Shown here piece after piece: positions 1-8,289 of a stretch of 64,000 nucleotides of DNA. The notes beneath the pieces were generated by a model. That model did no database searches, was not told the origin of the DNA, and was given only the letters and a program-made list of their open reading frames with translations. The DNA is from Wolbachia endosymbiont (group B) of Hofmannophila pseudospretella (GTDB lineage: Bacteria > Pseudomonadota > Alphaproteobacteria > Rickettsiales > Anaplasmataceae), in the NCBI RefSeq assembly GCF_964028515.1, contig NZ_OZ034788.1, positions 434,001-498,000 on the forward strand. Reading direction: 5' to 3'. Position numbers and translations under genes: made by a program. Every line of letters starts with the position of its first letter. Positions within the stretch are counted from its first letter, which is position 1.

Positions 1-1
1 T

Positions 2-202
2 TTAAGTTATAGTAAATTTCTTGCTAATCACATACCACTTAGCATAGTTATTTTCTTAACACTTGGTTTATGCACTTACCTTGCAATTGACAAAATTAGA
101 CAAAACAAACAAACAGAGAATCTGAGAGCCAACTCTGAATCTAATACATGTGTTTATACTGCTTCAATAAATGATATTCTAGAAGAACAAAATCAATTAT
201 AG
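2..202 (+). CDS. C-terminal end of an unrecognised membrane protein (partial)
   Basis: An open frame enters from the left edge and stops with TAG at 200-202, giving 66 residues. It has one hydrophobic stretch (around IPLSIVIFLTLGLCTYLAI) followed by a polar Lys/Gln/Asn-rich tail, so the protein probably has a C-terminal membrane anchor with a short soluble tail. It lies about 107 bp upstream of secD on the same strand and could be cotranscribed with it. I do not recognise the family from this fragment, and the start lies outside the window. Confidence 0.55.
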   Translation, partial: LSYSKFLANHIPLSIVIFLTLGLCTYLAIDKIRQNKQTENLRANSESNTCVYTASINDILEEQNQL

Positions 203-283
203 AGATATTGGTTCTAGGCTTGTTTTTTATCTTTCACGGACCTTTTCATTTAGGTGCTTGTGATTAGCAACCATTCAGTTTAC

Positions 284-301
284 ACTATACCTAAGTATAG
301 T
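284..301 (+). promoter_or_regulatory. Short perfect palindrome just upstream of secD
   Basis: The arms ACTATAC and GTATAGT are perfectly complementary around a 4-nt CTAA loop. They end 8 nt before the secD ATG, where a Shine-Dalgarno sequence would be expected and none is seen. It could be a weak RNA hairpin, an operator, or just overlapping promoter-like TATA sequence. Confidence 0.35.
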
Positions 302-309
302 TTAAATTT

Positions 310-1824
310 ATGCTAAACAAGCTCACAGTTAAATCTCTTTCAGTATTGCTAATTTTTTTGCTATCTTTATATATAATACTGCCAAACTTCTTTGATAATA
401 AGTTTCTCACCTCAAAAAAGAGGATAAATCTAGGGCTCGACCTGAAAGGTGGATCATCTATACTCCTGAACGTAGATTTAGATTTTTATTTTAAAGAGAA
501 ATTGAGCATGCTAGCCGATGAAATAAAAGAAGGTCTGTTAACACAAAGGATTGAATTCAGCATAAAAAACGATAAACAAATAGTTGTAACTTTAAGTAAT
601 ATGGATGATTACAAAAAAGTTTCGATGTTAATTCATAAAATAAACCCAAACTTAGAGCTGAATAGAAAAGATACTTCAATTTTTATTTCATATAAACCAC
701 ATTATAAGAATTCATTAATCAATGAAGTAGTTTCAGAGTCAATAATTAATGTTCAAAGACGCTTAGATAAGCTTGGTACTAAGGAAGTAAGTGTGCAGAA
801 ACAAGGACAAAATAAGATATTAGTCCAAGTTCCTGGAGTAGAAGACACTCAGCAGATAAAATCTCTGCTTGGCAAAACAGCCAAGCTGGCCTTCCATTTG
901 GCAAACACCAATGTAGCTAAAATGCAAGATATCGATCATGACACTACGATTATGCTCAAGGATTCTTTGGGTAATTCCTACCCGATATTCCGCAAAACTG
1001 AAATAGGCGGTGATTCATTAGTTAATGCATCAGTCAGATTTGGCAATTTAGGTAAACCGACAGTACATTTTAAATTTGATAGCGTAGCAAGCAAAAGATT
1101 TGCAAAAATCACTAAAGAAAATGTAGGAAAGCCCTTTGCAATTGTTCTAGATAACACAGTCTTAACTGTACCAACAATACGTGAGCCCATTCTAAATGGA
1201 GAGGGAGAAATTAGCGGTAACTTCACTGAAAAACAGGCAAGTGAACTTGCAATACTTTTAAAATCCGGTGCACTACCAGCACCACTTAAAATAATTGAAG
1301 AAAAAAACATTGGTCCAAGCCTTGGAGAAGAGTCAATAAAAGCAGGAGAAGTTGCAGCAATAATATCTATCATAGCCGTTGGTTTATCTATAATAATTAC
1401 TTACGGCAAATTAGGCTTTTTAGCGTCTGTTGCACTCGTTTTTAATGTAATCTCTATACTACTCATTCTTACCTTACTTGAAGCAACTCTTACTCTCCCT
1501 GGAATTGCCGGCATTGCACTAACTGTTGGTATGTCAGTTGATGCAAATGTTTTGATATTTGAACGCATCCGCGAAGAAATAAGAGCAGGAAAAAGAACAG
1601 CTCGTGCCATTGAAGAAGGATTTAAAAACGCAATAAAAACAATTCTTGATTCAAACCTCACTACACTAATTGCTTCAGGAATAATGTTCATTATTGGTAG
1701 CGGAGCAATTAGAGGATTTTCTATCACTTTATCGATAGGAGTTTTATGCTCGATGTTTTCTGCAATTATAGTCACAAAACTTCTGATAGAATTGTGCATG
1801 AACCCAAAAAAGCTAGTACTTTAG
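310..1824 (+). CDS. secD: Protein translocase subunit SecD
   Basis: SecD is the inner-membrane RND-type partner of SecYEG and SecF that uses proton motive force to help pull exported proteins across the membrane. The 504-aa product has an N-terminal membrane segment (about residues 8-28), the diagnostic DLKGGSS motif soon after it, a large periplasmic region and a C-terminal block of about five membrane segments containing the conserved SVDANVLIFERIREE motif. It is shorter than E. coli SecD (about 615 aa) but of normal length for Rickettsiales. SecF is not adjacent. No clear ribosome-binding site precedes the ATG. A decayed transposase follows. Confidence 0.96.
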   Translation: MLNKLTVKSLSVLLIFLLSLYIILPNFFDNKFLTSKKRINLGLDLKGGSSILLNVDLDFYFKEKLSMLADEIKEGLLTQRIEFSIKNDKQIVVTLSNMDDYKKVSMLIHKINPNLELNRKDTSIFISYKPHYKNSLINEVVSESIINVQRRLDKLGTKEVSVQKQGQNKILVQVPGVEDTQQIKSLLGKTAKLAFHLANTNVAKMQDIDHDTTIMLKDSLGNSYPIFRKTEIGGDSLVNASVRFGNLGKPTVHFKFDSVASKRFAKITKENVGKPFAIVLDNTVLTVPTIREPILNGEGEISGNFTEKQASELAILLKSGALPAPLKIIEEKNIGPSLGEESIKAGEVAAIISIIAVGLSIIITYGKLGFLASVALVFNVISILLILTLLEATLTLPGIAGIALTVGMSVDANVLIFERIREEIRAGKRTARAIEEGFKNAIKTILDSNLTTLIASGIMFIIGSGAIRGFSITLSIGVLCSMFSAIIVTKLLIELCMNPKKLVL

Positions 1825-1855
1825 TATCTGTTCAGCAGAGTGACAAAATAAGATA

Positions 1856-1952
1856 GACGAGAAAAGACAACTAAATGGTTGTCATGCAAGTCAGCTATCC
1901 AGTCTTTTCGTCGTCAAAAACGTTGTAACATGCTCACCAATTTAGTGAGCAT
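1856..1952. other. Two hairpins between secD and an IS630 relic
   Basis: An imperfect inverted repeat (gacgagaaaagac at 1856-1868 against gtcttttcgtcgtc at 1902-1915) is followed by a perfect 8-bp stem (atgctcac at 1930-1937, gtgagcat at 1945-1952). They may end secD transcription or be leftovers of the insertion sequence's terminal region. Neither is followed by a T-run on the plus strand, so a classical intrinsic terminator is not supported. Confidence 0.35.
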
Positions 1953-2028
1953 AAAACCAATATATTTGTGGAGGAAAAGGAAAGAAGAAACAGAAACCAT
2001 CTTCAGGCTATCACAAAGGATATGGCCA

Positions 2029-2716
2029 TAAGATTAAAGATATGGATAGATTTATCAAATTTCTGGATGGAAATCAAGATATTAGAATTGAAAAGATAAT
2101 TGAAGAATTTGGTAATATGTGTAGAAACACAATATAAAATTACCTTAGCAAAGTAAACTATACATATAAAAAAACTTTTCTTTATCGAGAAAGAGAAACG
2201 CAAAGAGTTCATAAAAAAAAGTAGAAGAAAGAAAGAAATAAATAAAGAAAACTTGATATACATAGATGAGTCTGGAATAGAGGACAATGAATTTTATGAA
2301 TATGGGTGGTCTCAAAGAGGCAAGAGGTTATTTGCCCAGGGTTTAAAAGAAAGAGGGTAAGCATGATTGGAGCACTAAATGAAGGAAAAGTTAAAGCACC
2401 ATGGATAATTGATGGCTACTGCAACAGCGAGATTTTTGATGCTTATGTAGAAAATGTACTTGTTCCTGTATTTAAACCTGGACAGACTATTGTTCTCGAC
2501 AATGCGAGCTTTTATAAATCTGCAAGGACGAAAAATTTGATAGAAAATATTGGGTGTAAAATTTTGTTCTTACCTCCATACTCGCCAGATTTAAATCCGA
2601 TTGAGAAGTTCTGATCAAGCACGCCATAAGAAAGGCTCTACAAACCTTTTGGCCCAATATTAATTCGGCTATTGATTTTGTTTTTCAGCAATCAGCTAAG
2701 CCTTTCTTGGGTTAGC
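2029..2716 (+). pseudogene. IS630-type transposase, degraded
   Basis: Successive frames encode pieces of one IS630-family DDE transposase. An N-terminal stretch ends at a stop near 2138. The first catalytic block (LIYIDESGIEDNEF, then YGWSQRGKR) lies around 2250-2325. After a frameshift near 2330-2350 comes a 102-aa frame with IVLDNASFYK (second Asp) and FLPPYSPDLNPIEKF (Glu). A stop at 2612 and another frame change lead into a tail reading IRKALQTFWPNINSAID that ends near 2716. All three catalytic acids are still visible, but at least two frameshifts and one stop make the gene dead. It is not a close relative of the IS630 copy at 34 kb. Confidence 0.8.
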
Positions 2717-2750
2717 TATATTACTAAAATCTCGTATTCTACATTTGACT

Positions 2751-3040
2751 TTAATAGCTCTTTATCTTCCTGAAATCTGAATGTTTTATCAATGCATCTT
2801 CTATTCATCCGTTAGCAATACTTTCACTTATTCCATAGCTTTGCGCTATATGGAAATATGTACGGTATTTACGCAAATATTCTAGTGCTATTAACAAACA
2901 TGCATTGTTTATTTGGTTTTCCTCCTCTTGCATTTTTCTTGCCTCTTCCTCTATTAAAATTTCTATTATTTTTCCAATGTTTTTCTTTTTACTCCTCTTA
3001 GTCTTCGAAGCTTCTCTTCATCAAGTTTACTTACCTGCTC
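2751..3040 (-). pseudogene. IS5-type transposase N-terminal fragment, degraded
   Basis: Reading the minus strand from about 3040, the pieces KLDEEKLRRLRGVKRKTLEK, then ACLLIALEYLRKYRTYFHIA, then QSYGISES and IEDALIKHSDFRK appear in changing frames with an in-frame TGA. This is the N-terminal helix-turn-helix region of the Wolbachia IS5-type transposases that contain a LEYLREYRTYFHI block. The catalytic domain is absent. It lies back to back with the IS630 relic, so this spot has taken at least two insertions. I infer the family from remembered motifs. Confidence 0.65.
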
Positions 3041-3155
3041 AAAATTTATACCTTCCCTAATATTGCTTCTACTACTTGTTTCTTAAGTTATCCAAGAAGT
3101 CTAATGGCAAGCACTGACCACTTTTGCTTCAGATGCCCTTGAACAGATATTATTA

Positions 3156-4097
3156 CTAGAAATTAAACATCAAACCAACTTCAATATTATGAGTGGATAT
3201 ATCATCTGCAATAGGTATTGGGATACTAAAGTAACGATAGCCGAAAAAGGTTTTAACTTCTGGGATTATTGAGTAGTCAACACCAAGCTTTATTTGATAA
3301 GCAAACCAAGGAACATTCAGTGGCATTGAATTTTCTGGTGACCCATTAATCTTTTTTAATCTAAAAACTGTTGGCCCTATACCAAGACCAATATACGGAG
3401 CAAATTGTGTATCTTGAATGCTGGAGTTATAATAGAAGTTTAATAAAAATGCAAACACGCTTGCTGATTTCTCAAATACCGGAGGAGAATTACTATCTTT
3501 AATATTGGCTGTAGAATACATAGCTTCAAAATCAACTCGGCCATTTTCCCCAGCATAGTAACCTAAAGATACGCTCCTAAGCCACTGGAAATCAATTTTG
3601 CCGTTAAATTTCTCTATACTCTGAATTTCATCCACTAATCCCGCTTTGATAAACAATGATACTACTTTTTCTTGCAAAGAAAGATTAGGATTAGCTGTAT
3701 TGATTAAATTAATAAACCTTTCTCCTATTGCCTTTATACCCTTTACAAATGTTTCTGAATTATCATTGTATATCTTACCACCGTTAGCACTAACATAGAA
3801 ATCAAGTTTTTTTGATTTTTCCTTTGTAGGTTCAGCTTGATCTGTAATACGTGGCCACATATTTTTCTGACCAGCTGCTTGGAAAATAGAAGGTGAACTA
3901 CTTTTAAGTTCTTGATATTTTATTGGTATTTCTCTTTCAGCAACCTCTTCAGAACGTATTACACTTTCATTATTATCTGTTTCTAATTTTAACGGTTGTA
4001 CTTGCTCAATGTGTCTATTGTTACTGATATAAGTAATAAAAAAATAGACACACGGAATGAAGATGAAAAATAAAGCAATAGATATTCTAATTATCAT
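3156..4097 (-). CDS. P44/Msp2-like outer-membrane surface antigen
   Basis: The product is 313 aa. It starts with a membrane or signal segment (MIIRISIALFFIFIPCVYFF), has a polar linker to about residue 95, and ends in a beta-barrel-like domain from about residue 100. That domain has repeated blocks such as YIGLGIGPTVF and FFGYRYF and ends in phenylalanine, as outer-membrane barrels do. This fits the Surface_Ag_2 family of Anaplasmataceae (Wolbachia WSP/OMP relatives, Anaplasma P44). It is expected in the outer membrane facing the host vacuole. The uncleaved-looking N-terminus plus a long linker is less typical. mtaB lies upstream on the same strand, 59 bp away. Confidence 0.65.
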   Translation of the reverse strand: MIIRISIALFFIFIPCVYFFITYISNNRHIEQVQPLKLETDNNESVIRSEEVAEREIPIKYQELKSSSPSIFQAAGQKNMWPRITDQAEPTKEKSKKLDFYVSANGGKIYNDNSETFVKGIKAIGERFINLINTANPNLSLQEKVVSLFIKAGLVDEIQSIEKFNGKIDFQWLRSVSLGYYAGENGRVDFEAMYSTANIKDSNSPPVFEKSASVFAFLLNFYYNSSIQDTQFAPYIGLGIGPTVFRLKKINGSPENSMPLNVPWFAYQIKLGVDYSIIPEVKTFFGYRYFSIPIPIADDISTHNIEVGLMFNF

Positions 4098-4156
4098 AAA
4101 TGAATTATCACTTATAGTATAACTACTATATCATATATTCCTTTAATGTACAAAAA

Positions 4157-5383
4157 TTAAGAAATAATATTTCCAATTAAACAATTATTTTCTATTCCTT
4201 TAACATGAGCTTTCACAATACTTTTAGCTTGAACTCTTGATGTAAGTTTTATTACTGCAAAATTTTCTGTTCTACCAATATTATTCTGCTCAACCAAAAC
4301 GCTTTGCTCAGTGCCGAGCAAAGATTGATAAAAACTGCTCATCATTTCTTTATTTATTTCTCTTAGATGCTTTACTCGTTCTTTACGTACATTCTCTGGT
4401 ATTTGTGGCATCCGTGCAGCAGGTGTGTTTTTCCGCTCTGAATATGGAAAAGCATGTAGATAAACTACATTTATTTTTTTCAGTAAATCAACTGTATCCT
4501 GAAACATTTCATCAGTTTCTGTTGGAAATCCAGCAATAATATCAGCGCCAAATGCTATATTAGGTCTTAAGCTCTTCATTTTATGATAAAATTCTATCAC
4601 TTGTTCTCTATTGTGACGACGTTTCATTCTCTTTAGTATTAAATTATTACCAGACTGTAGACTCAAGTGTAAGTGAGGCATAAGTCTTGACTCATTAGCT
4701 ATTAAATCCATTAGTTCATCATCAACTTCAGCAACATCAATAGAGGAAAGTCTTAGTCTCTTTAACTGTGGTATATCCTTTAAAACTCTCCTAACCATCG
4801 AACCAAGTGATTGCTTACCAAACAAATCTGTACCAAAGTCAGTAATATCAACACCTGTAAACACCACTTCTTGATACCCATTTTCTATAAAAATCTTAAT
4901 TTGCTCTATAATATTGTTTACTGGCACAGATCGATTATTCCCTCTTGCCTCAGTAATTGAGCAAAATGTGCAGCTATGATTACAACCATTTTGAATTTCA
5001 ATAAATGCCCTTGATTTATCTTCAAATCCATTAATGAGAATAGGTTCTACTTGGTTATCACTGACTAAGGTTTCATCATTATTTAGTAGATAATTTTCAG
5101 CTCTTAGTTTGTCTTGATTACCTAGCACTTTACTTACACCAGGAATATCACTATATGATTTAGGATCTAATTGAACAGCGCAGCCAACTACGATAATTTC
5201 TTTACTTGGGTCATTCTTATAGATCTTACGTATTTTTTGCTTTACTTGACGTTCTGCTTCGTTTGTCACTGCACAGCTATGCACCACAACAACATTTTCT
5301 CTCTTCGCTTTTTTTAATGCTTCTTTGATTAACTCACTCTCGTAGAAATTTAGACGACAACCAAATGTTATTACTTCATTCAT
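4157..5383 (-). CDS. mtaB: tRNA t6A37 methylthiotransferase MtaB
   Basis: MtaB is a radical-SAM methylthiotransferase that converts t6A to ms2t6A at position 37 of tRNAs reading ANN codons. The 408-aa protein has the N-terminal domain with Cys9, Cys37 and Cys68, which bind the auxiliary iron-sulfur cluster. It then has the radical-SAM triad Cys134, Cys138 and Cys141 in GCNHSCTFCS, and a short C-terminal TRAM-like region. The opening FGCRLNFYESE is typical of MtaB rather than MiaB. The length matches the family. It starts at ATG 5383 and is followed on the same strand by the surface antigen. Confidence 0.92.
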   Translation of the reverse strand: MNEVITFGCRLNFYESELIKEALKKAKRENVVVVHSCAVTNEAERQVKQKIRKIYKNDPSKEIIVVGCAVQLDPKSYSDIPGVSKVLGNQDKLRAENYLLNNDETLVSDNQVEPILINGFEDKSRAFIEIQNGCNHSCTFCSITEARGNNRSVPVNNIIEQIKIFIENGYQEVVFTGVDITDFGTDLFGKQSLGSMVRRVLKDIPQLKRLRLSSIDVAEVDDELMDLIANESRLMPHLHLSLQSGNNLILKRMKRRHNREQVIEFYHKMKSLRPNIAFGADIIAGFPTETDEMFQDTVDLLKKINVVYLHAFPYSERKNTPAARMPQIPENVRKERVKHLREINKEMMSSFYQSLLGTEQSVLVEQNNIGRTENFAVIKLTSRVQAKSIVKAHVKGIENNCLIGNIIS

Positions 5384-5495
5384 GCTTTTGCTTTAATAGG
5401 TCTAAATTATATCAAATATCCAAGAAAAATGACTATTTTTTGGTGGATAAATGTATAACTAGTGCAAAAATACCATCAATCTCACTTTCTTCTTT

Positions 5496-6497
5496 TTAAA
5501 TATAAAGATCTTTACACCAAGAAACATCATTGTGGCCAACCCTTTGATTATCGATCTTTTCTGCCTGGTCAAGATACTCACCACCATTTTCAATAAAGTT
5601 AACATCATATGATTGAGCCATATCTCTTAATTCATGATTAAAAGCAAGTTGAGCGATGTTTTGCTCAAAAAAATACGACTTTTCAGGCTTAGAATAAAAT
5701 ATTGCACACATTATATCTTTTCCAGGCTTAGCTTGGAGTATCTCTTCTATTCTCTCTTTTCCTAGCTTTTCTTCAAATTTTGTCTTTATTCTATCTTGGC
5801 TAAGTATATTTTGTTTATATTGATCACAGATCTTTTGTAATATAAGCAAATCTGTAACAGCAATTATGTCATTATTGTCTTTACTTACTAATATTCCATC
5901 AGGTATCGTTATATCACTTCCTATACCTTTTTGCTCATTATCCCTGTTATAAAGTTTTTTTCTCTGTTCTATGTACTTATCGTTACTGATACTATCGAGA
6001 GCATCAAAATCTATATAAATTATCCCTTCTTCTATTTTAGATTCTTTTTGCCTGCATAGCATACAATAAGCTGCAATGTACCGGAAGGTATCAATTTCAA
6101 TTGCAAAACTGGTTCTTTCTTCAGGTTTTTTGTTATACATATCATAAAAGTAATCTTGAATGCTCATGTCCTTTCCATTGATTTTCCATCCTTGATCAAC
6201 TTCTTTCCAACAAGGATTATATTTAGGGTCATGTAGATCTATAACATATACTCCTTTTACCTCTTTAAATCTATCTCTTAATTCCTCGATTTGACCTGAT
6301 TTGAATCCTGATCCGTTTACAACTAAAAAGATATCTCTTTCTTCGTTAGTCTTTTGTTTATGTTTAATTAATACATCCACATAATTAAATTTGCTATTTT
6401 TGCCGTCCGGCAAAGTTTTTCCAGTATCTTTTGGAATCCACGTTACAATAATTGGCGCTGTGTTTGGTAAAATTTGCATTTTTTTATCTATACCCAT
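5496..6497 (-). CDS. Putative DXD glycosyltransferase-like effector
   Basis: This 333-aa soluble protein has no signal peptide. I see a weak match to the sugar-binding DXD glycosyltransferases (Gly_transf_sug / TcdA-TcdB type). An N-terminal IIVTWIP strand resembles the start of that fold. An EIDTFRYIAAYCML helix (Asp136, Arg139) matches the family's S-D-x-x-R helix, and EEGIIYIDFDAL carries a DFD motif at 163-165 in the expected place after it. Proteins of this class modify host proteins with UDP-sugars. The assignment is inferred from motif spacing only. It lies 112 bp upstream of mtaB on the same strand and has no obvious ribosome-binding site. Alternative: an uncharacterised Wolbachia protein. 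Confidence 0.5.
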   Translation of the reverse strand: MGIDKKMQILPNTAPIIVTWIPKDTGKTLPDGKNSKFNYVDVLIKHKQKTNEERDIFLVVNGSGFKSGQIEELRDRFKEVKGVYVIDLHDPKYNPCWKEVDQGWKINGKDMSIQDYFYDMYNKKPEERTSFAIEIDTFRYIAAYCMLCRQKESKIEEGIIYIDFDALDSISNDKYIEQRKKLYNRDNEQKGIGSDITIPDGILVSKDNNDIIAVTDLLILQKICDQYKQNILSQDRIKTKFEEKLGKERIEEILQAKPGKDIMCAIFYSKPEKSYFFEQNIAQLAFNHELRDMAQSYDVNFIENGGEYLDQAEKIDNQRVGHNDVSWCKDLYI

Positions 6498-6661
6498 AAA
6501 TCTTCTATAATAGTTGCTATGTTTTATTTTATCATAAAATTATTAGTTATTATTAAATGTACAGAAAAAACAACAAGATATCAGTTCTTTTGGATGCAAT
6601 AGACTCATTAACTCTTTCTATATTGATATAGACTTCATAATTTAACTACAATTACAGTATG

Positions 6662-6804
6662 TTATTTAGATACTTCTGAACTCACCACTTTATTCCACTG
6701 ATCTTCATCTAAAATTTACCACCCCCAATCCCACTGCTTTTTTATATTTTGACTAGGTCTTCTCCTACAATTAGGTAATCAGTACTTTTATCTGAAATGT
6801 ACCA
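6662..6804 (-). pseudogene. Relic of the C-terminal BRCT domain of NAD-dependent DNA ligase
   Basis: The minus strand reads WYISDKSTDYLIVGEDLVKI, a stop, then (next frame) KKAVGLGV, another shift, and DEDQWNKVVSSEVSK followed by TAA. The order DYLIVGED, KKA-x-GLGV, DEDQW is that of the last BRCT domain of LigA (TDYLVAGEKAGSKLAKA then ExxW). Two frame changes and the loss of everything upstream show a duplicated or transferred 3' fragment, not a working ligase. The functional ligA is presumably elsewhere. Confidence 0.5.
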
Positions 6805-6898
6805 TATAACTACACCAAGCTACAAATATGACACAAGAATTTAGATTATTTTAGTTATTCTCTTGTATAAGATACTCTTTTATCAAAAAGAGGACTAT

Positions 6899-7070
6899 AT
6901 GAGTGAAGCAACTTTTTCTGAAAAAATCAGCTTTCTAGAGAGGACATAGCAGAGTTAAAAGAACTTATGTATCTTGAACGAAGTGAAGTAAGTGAAAGTG
7001 GAACAGGTCTATATTTAGGAATTGAGACAAGGCCTCATTTAGGTAAATATTGCTATGCAGACTTTTCTTG
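6899..7070 (+). pseudogene. Broken short reading frame of unknown origin
   Basis: An ATG at 6899 opens MSEATFSEKISFLER. A single-base frame change near 6943 restores IAELKELMYLERSEVSESG and a further stretch that ends near 7070. The amphipathic, Glu/Lys-rich start looks like real coding sequence that has lost its frame. I cannot name the family. Confidence 0.3.
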
Positions 7071-7197
7071 ATAGCAAGCATATTGCTTTTTAGAAAAATA
7101 TTAGTAGCATCAAACAAGAGATTGATATTAGTTTTTCTGTCAGATTAAGTTGCGTCTAGTACAACTGACTATGCAAATAAGCTTTGAAATATTTTAA

Positions 7198-8145
7198 TTA
7201 GAGTGTATTTTCGTGTTCATTGCTATGAATGGGTGGCTGCACACTTTCCAGATGGCTATTCACTTCGATTGAATCGCCTAAATCATGTTCTATTTTTAAT
7301 TTAAATCCTAACTTCTCGCAGAATTTGTAGAAATATTCTTTAATAATATCAAATAAATTTCTGCCATCAGTTTTATAATCTCTCAATTTTCGAGGCACAG
7401 TCAGTGAGAATTTGCCATCTTTATATACCACACTACCTTTTCCATCCTGAGATTCAAGTGTAAATTCCAGTGAGCTGGATAGATCACATAGCTTATCACC
7501 GAATTGACCATTACTCTCGTGGAAGAATATCGGTAGTTTCATATCAGACCTAATACTCACATTATTTTGGTTAACATAATCGATATTTATAACTTTTTCA
7601 GGGGAAGGTACTATAAGTGAATATTGTTCAAGTGAATTTTGAGATTCTATAGATACAATAGCTTCATACCCTGCCTGATTACAATTGGTAACCAACTCCT
7701 CTAAGATAGAGTCACTTGGAACTTGAGCTTCAGCATATCTAAACATTTCCTTAAAAATCTCTTTTGCGAACGGTCGATAATTTCCGTTCTCTTTCTCTGG
7801 TAATAGGTGAGCATAATTTGTACCTAGACTGTAAAATTCTTCAAATTTCTTTTTGTACTGGTCATTTTTTTTATGGTCAGGAATTTTTTCGTTTTTGTAA
7901 TGTTCTGCCCAAATCTTGTCAAATTCTTTTTTGTCTCTATTTATCAGTGCTTTAATTAAGATTTTATCTACACTTTGATCATTAATAGTAAAATCCATTC
8001 TGTCAATGTCTTGATACGCCTGTTTACCAGAGTTTGCTTCCACATTCTTTTTACCAGCTCTTAACTTGCTAAAATCAAACTTTTCTGCCTGAGCTTTTAG
8101 TGTAACGACTGGATTTTCATTTTTTTCCTGTGTAGAGTTGTTCAT
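7198..8145 (-). CDS. Hypothetical protein, Wolbachia-type, soluble
   Basis: I do not recognise this 315-aa protein. The N-terminal 60 residues are polar and probably disordered (many Asn, Gln, Lys). The middle is helical and charged (FDKIWAEHYKNEKIP). The C-terminal half looks alpha/beta (SLEFTLESQDGKGSVVYKDG, FSLTVPRKLRDY, FDIIKEYFYKFCEKLGFKL). There is no signal peptide or membrane segment. It starts at ATG 8145, 34 nt downstream of a near-consensus promoter -10 box, so it is probably its own transcription unit and actively expressed. recG is divergent. A secreted effector is possible but unsupported by any motif. Confidence 0.6.
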   Translation of the reverse strand: MNNSTQEKNENPVVTLKAQAEKFDFSKLRAGKKNVEANSGKQAYQDIDRMDFTINDQSVDKILIKALINRDKKEFDKIWAEHYKNEKIPDHKKNDQYKKKFEEFYSLGTNYAHLLPEKENGNYRPFAKEIFKEMFRYAEAQVPSDSILEELVTNCNQAGYEAIVSIESQNSLEQYSLIVPSPEKVINIDYVNQNNVSIRSDMKLPIFFHESNGQFGDKLCDLSSSLEFTLESQDGKGSVVYKDGKFSLTVPRKLRDYKTDGRNLFDIIKEYFYKFCEKLGFKLKIEHDLGDSIEVNSHLESVQPPIHSNEHENTL

Positions 8146-8179
8146 TGTTAATACTTTGATATGAATTGCTGATAGTATA

Positions 8180-8208
8180 ATAATACATAAAAATAGTTAA
8201 TATGTCAA
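8180..8208 (-). promoter_or_regulatory. Sigma70-type promoter for the 315-aa hypothetical gene
   Basis: Minus strand: -35 TTGACA (complement of 8203-8208), a 17-nt spacer, and -10 TATTAT (complement of 8180-8185). It lies in the divergent gap between this gene and recG, 34 nt before the ATG. This is one of the closest matches to consensus in the window. Confidence 0.6.
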
Positions 8209-8289
8209 TAATATACTTAACATAGACAGTCATAATAGGGTGACAGGATTTTAGTAAGGCTCTATTATGAATAAACGGTTTTACACAGT

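Larger units (their letters stand above)
6498..7197. other. 700-bp stretch of gene relics, no intact gene
   Basis: No open frame of useful length exists here on either strand. Two relics can be read: a DNA-ligase BRCT fragment on the minus strand (6662-6804) and a broken short frame on the plus strand (6899-7070), each described separately. The rest is AT-rich without visible structure. Confidence 0.6.

Noticed and set aside
978..1373. Antisense frames of 131 and 132 codons inside secD
   Set aside because: They run opposite a clearly conserved SecD frame, have no start signals and show the Ser/Ile-rich composition typical of shadow frames.
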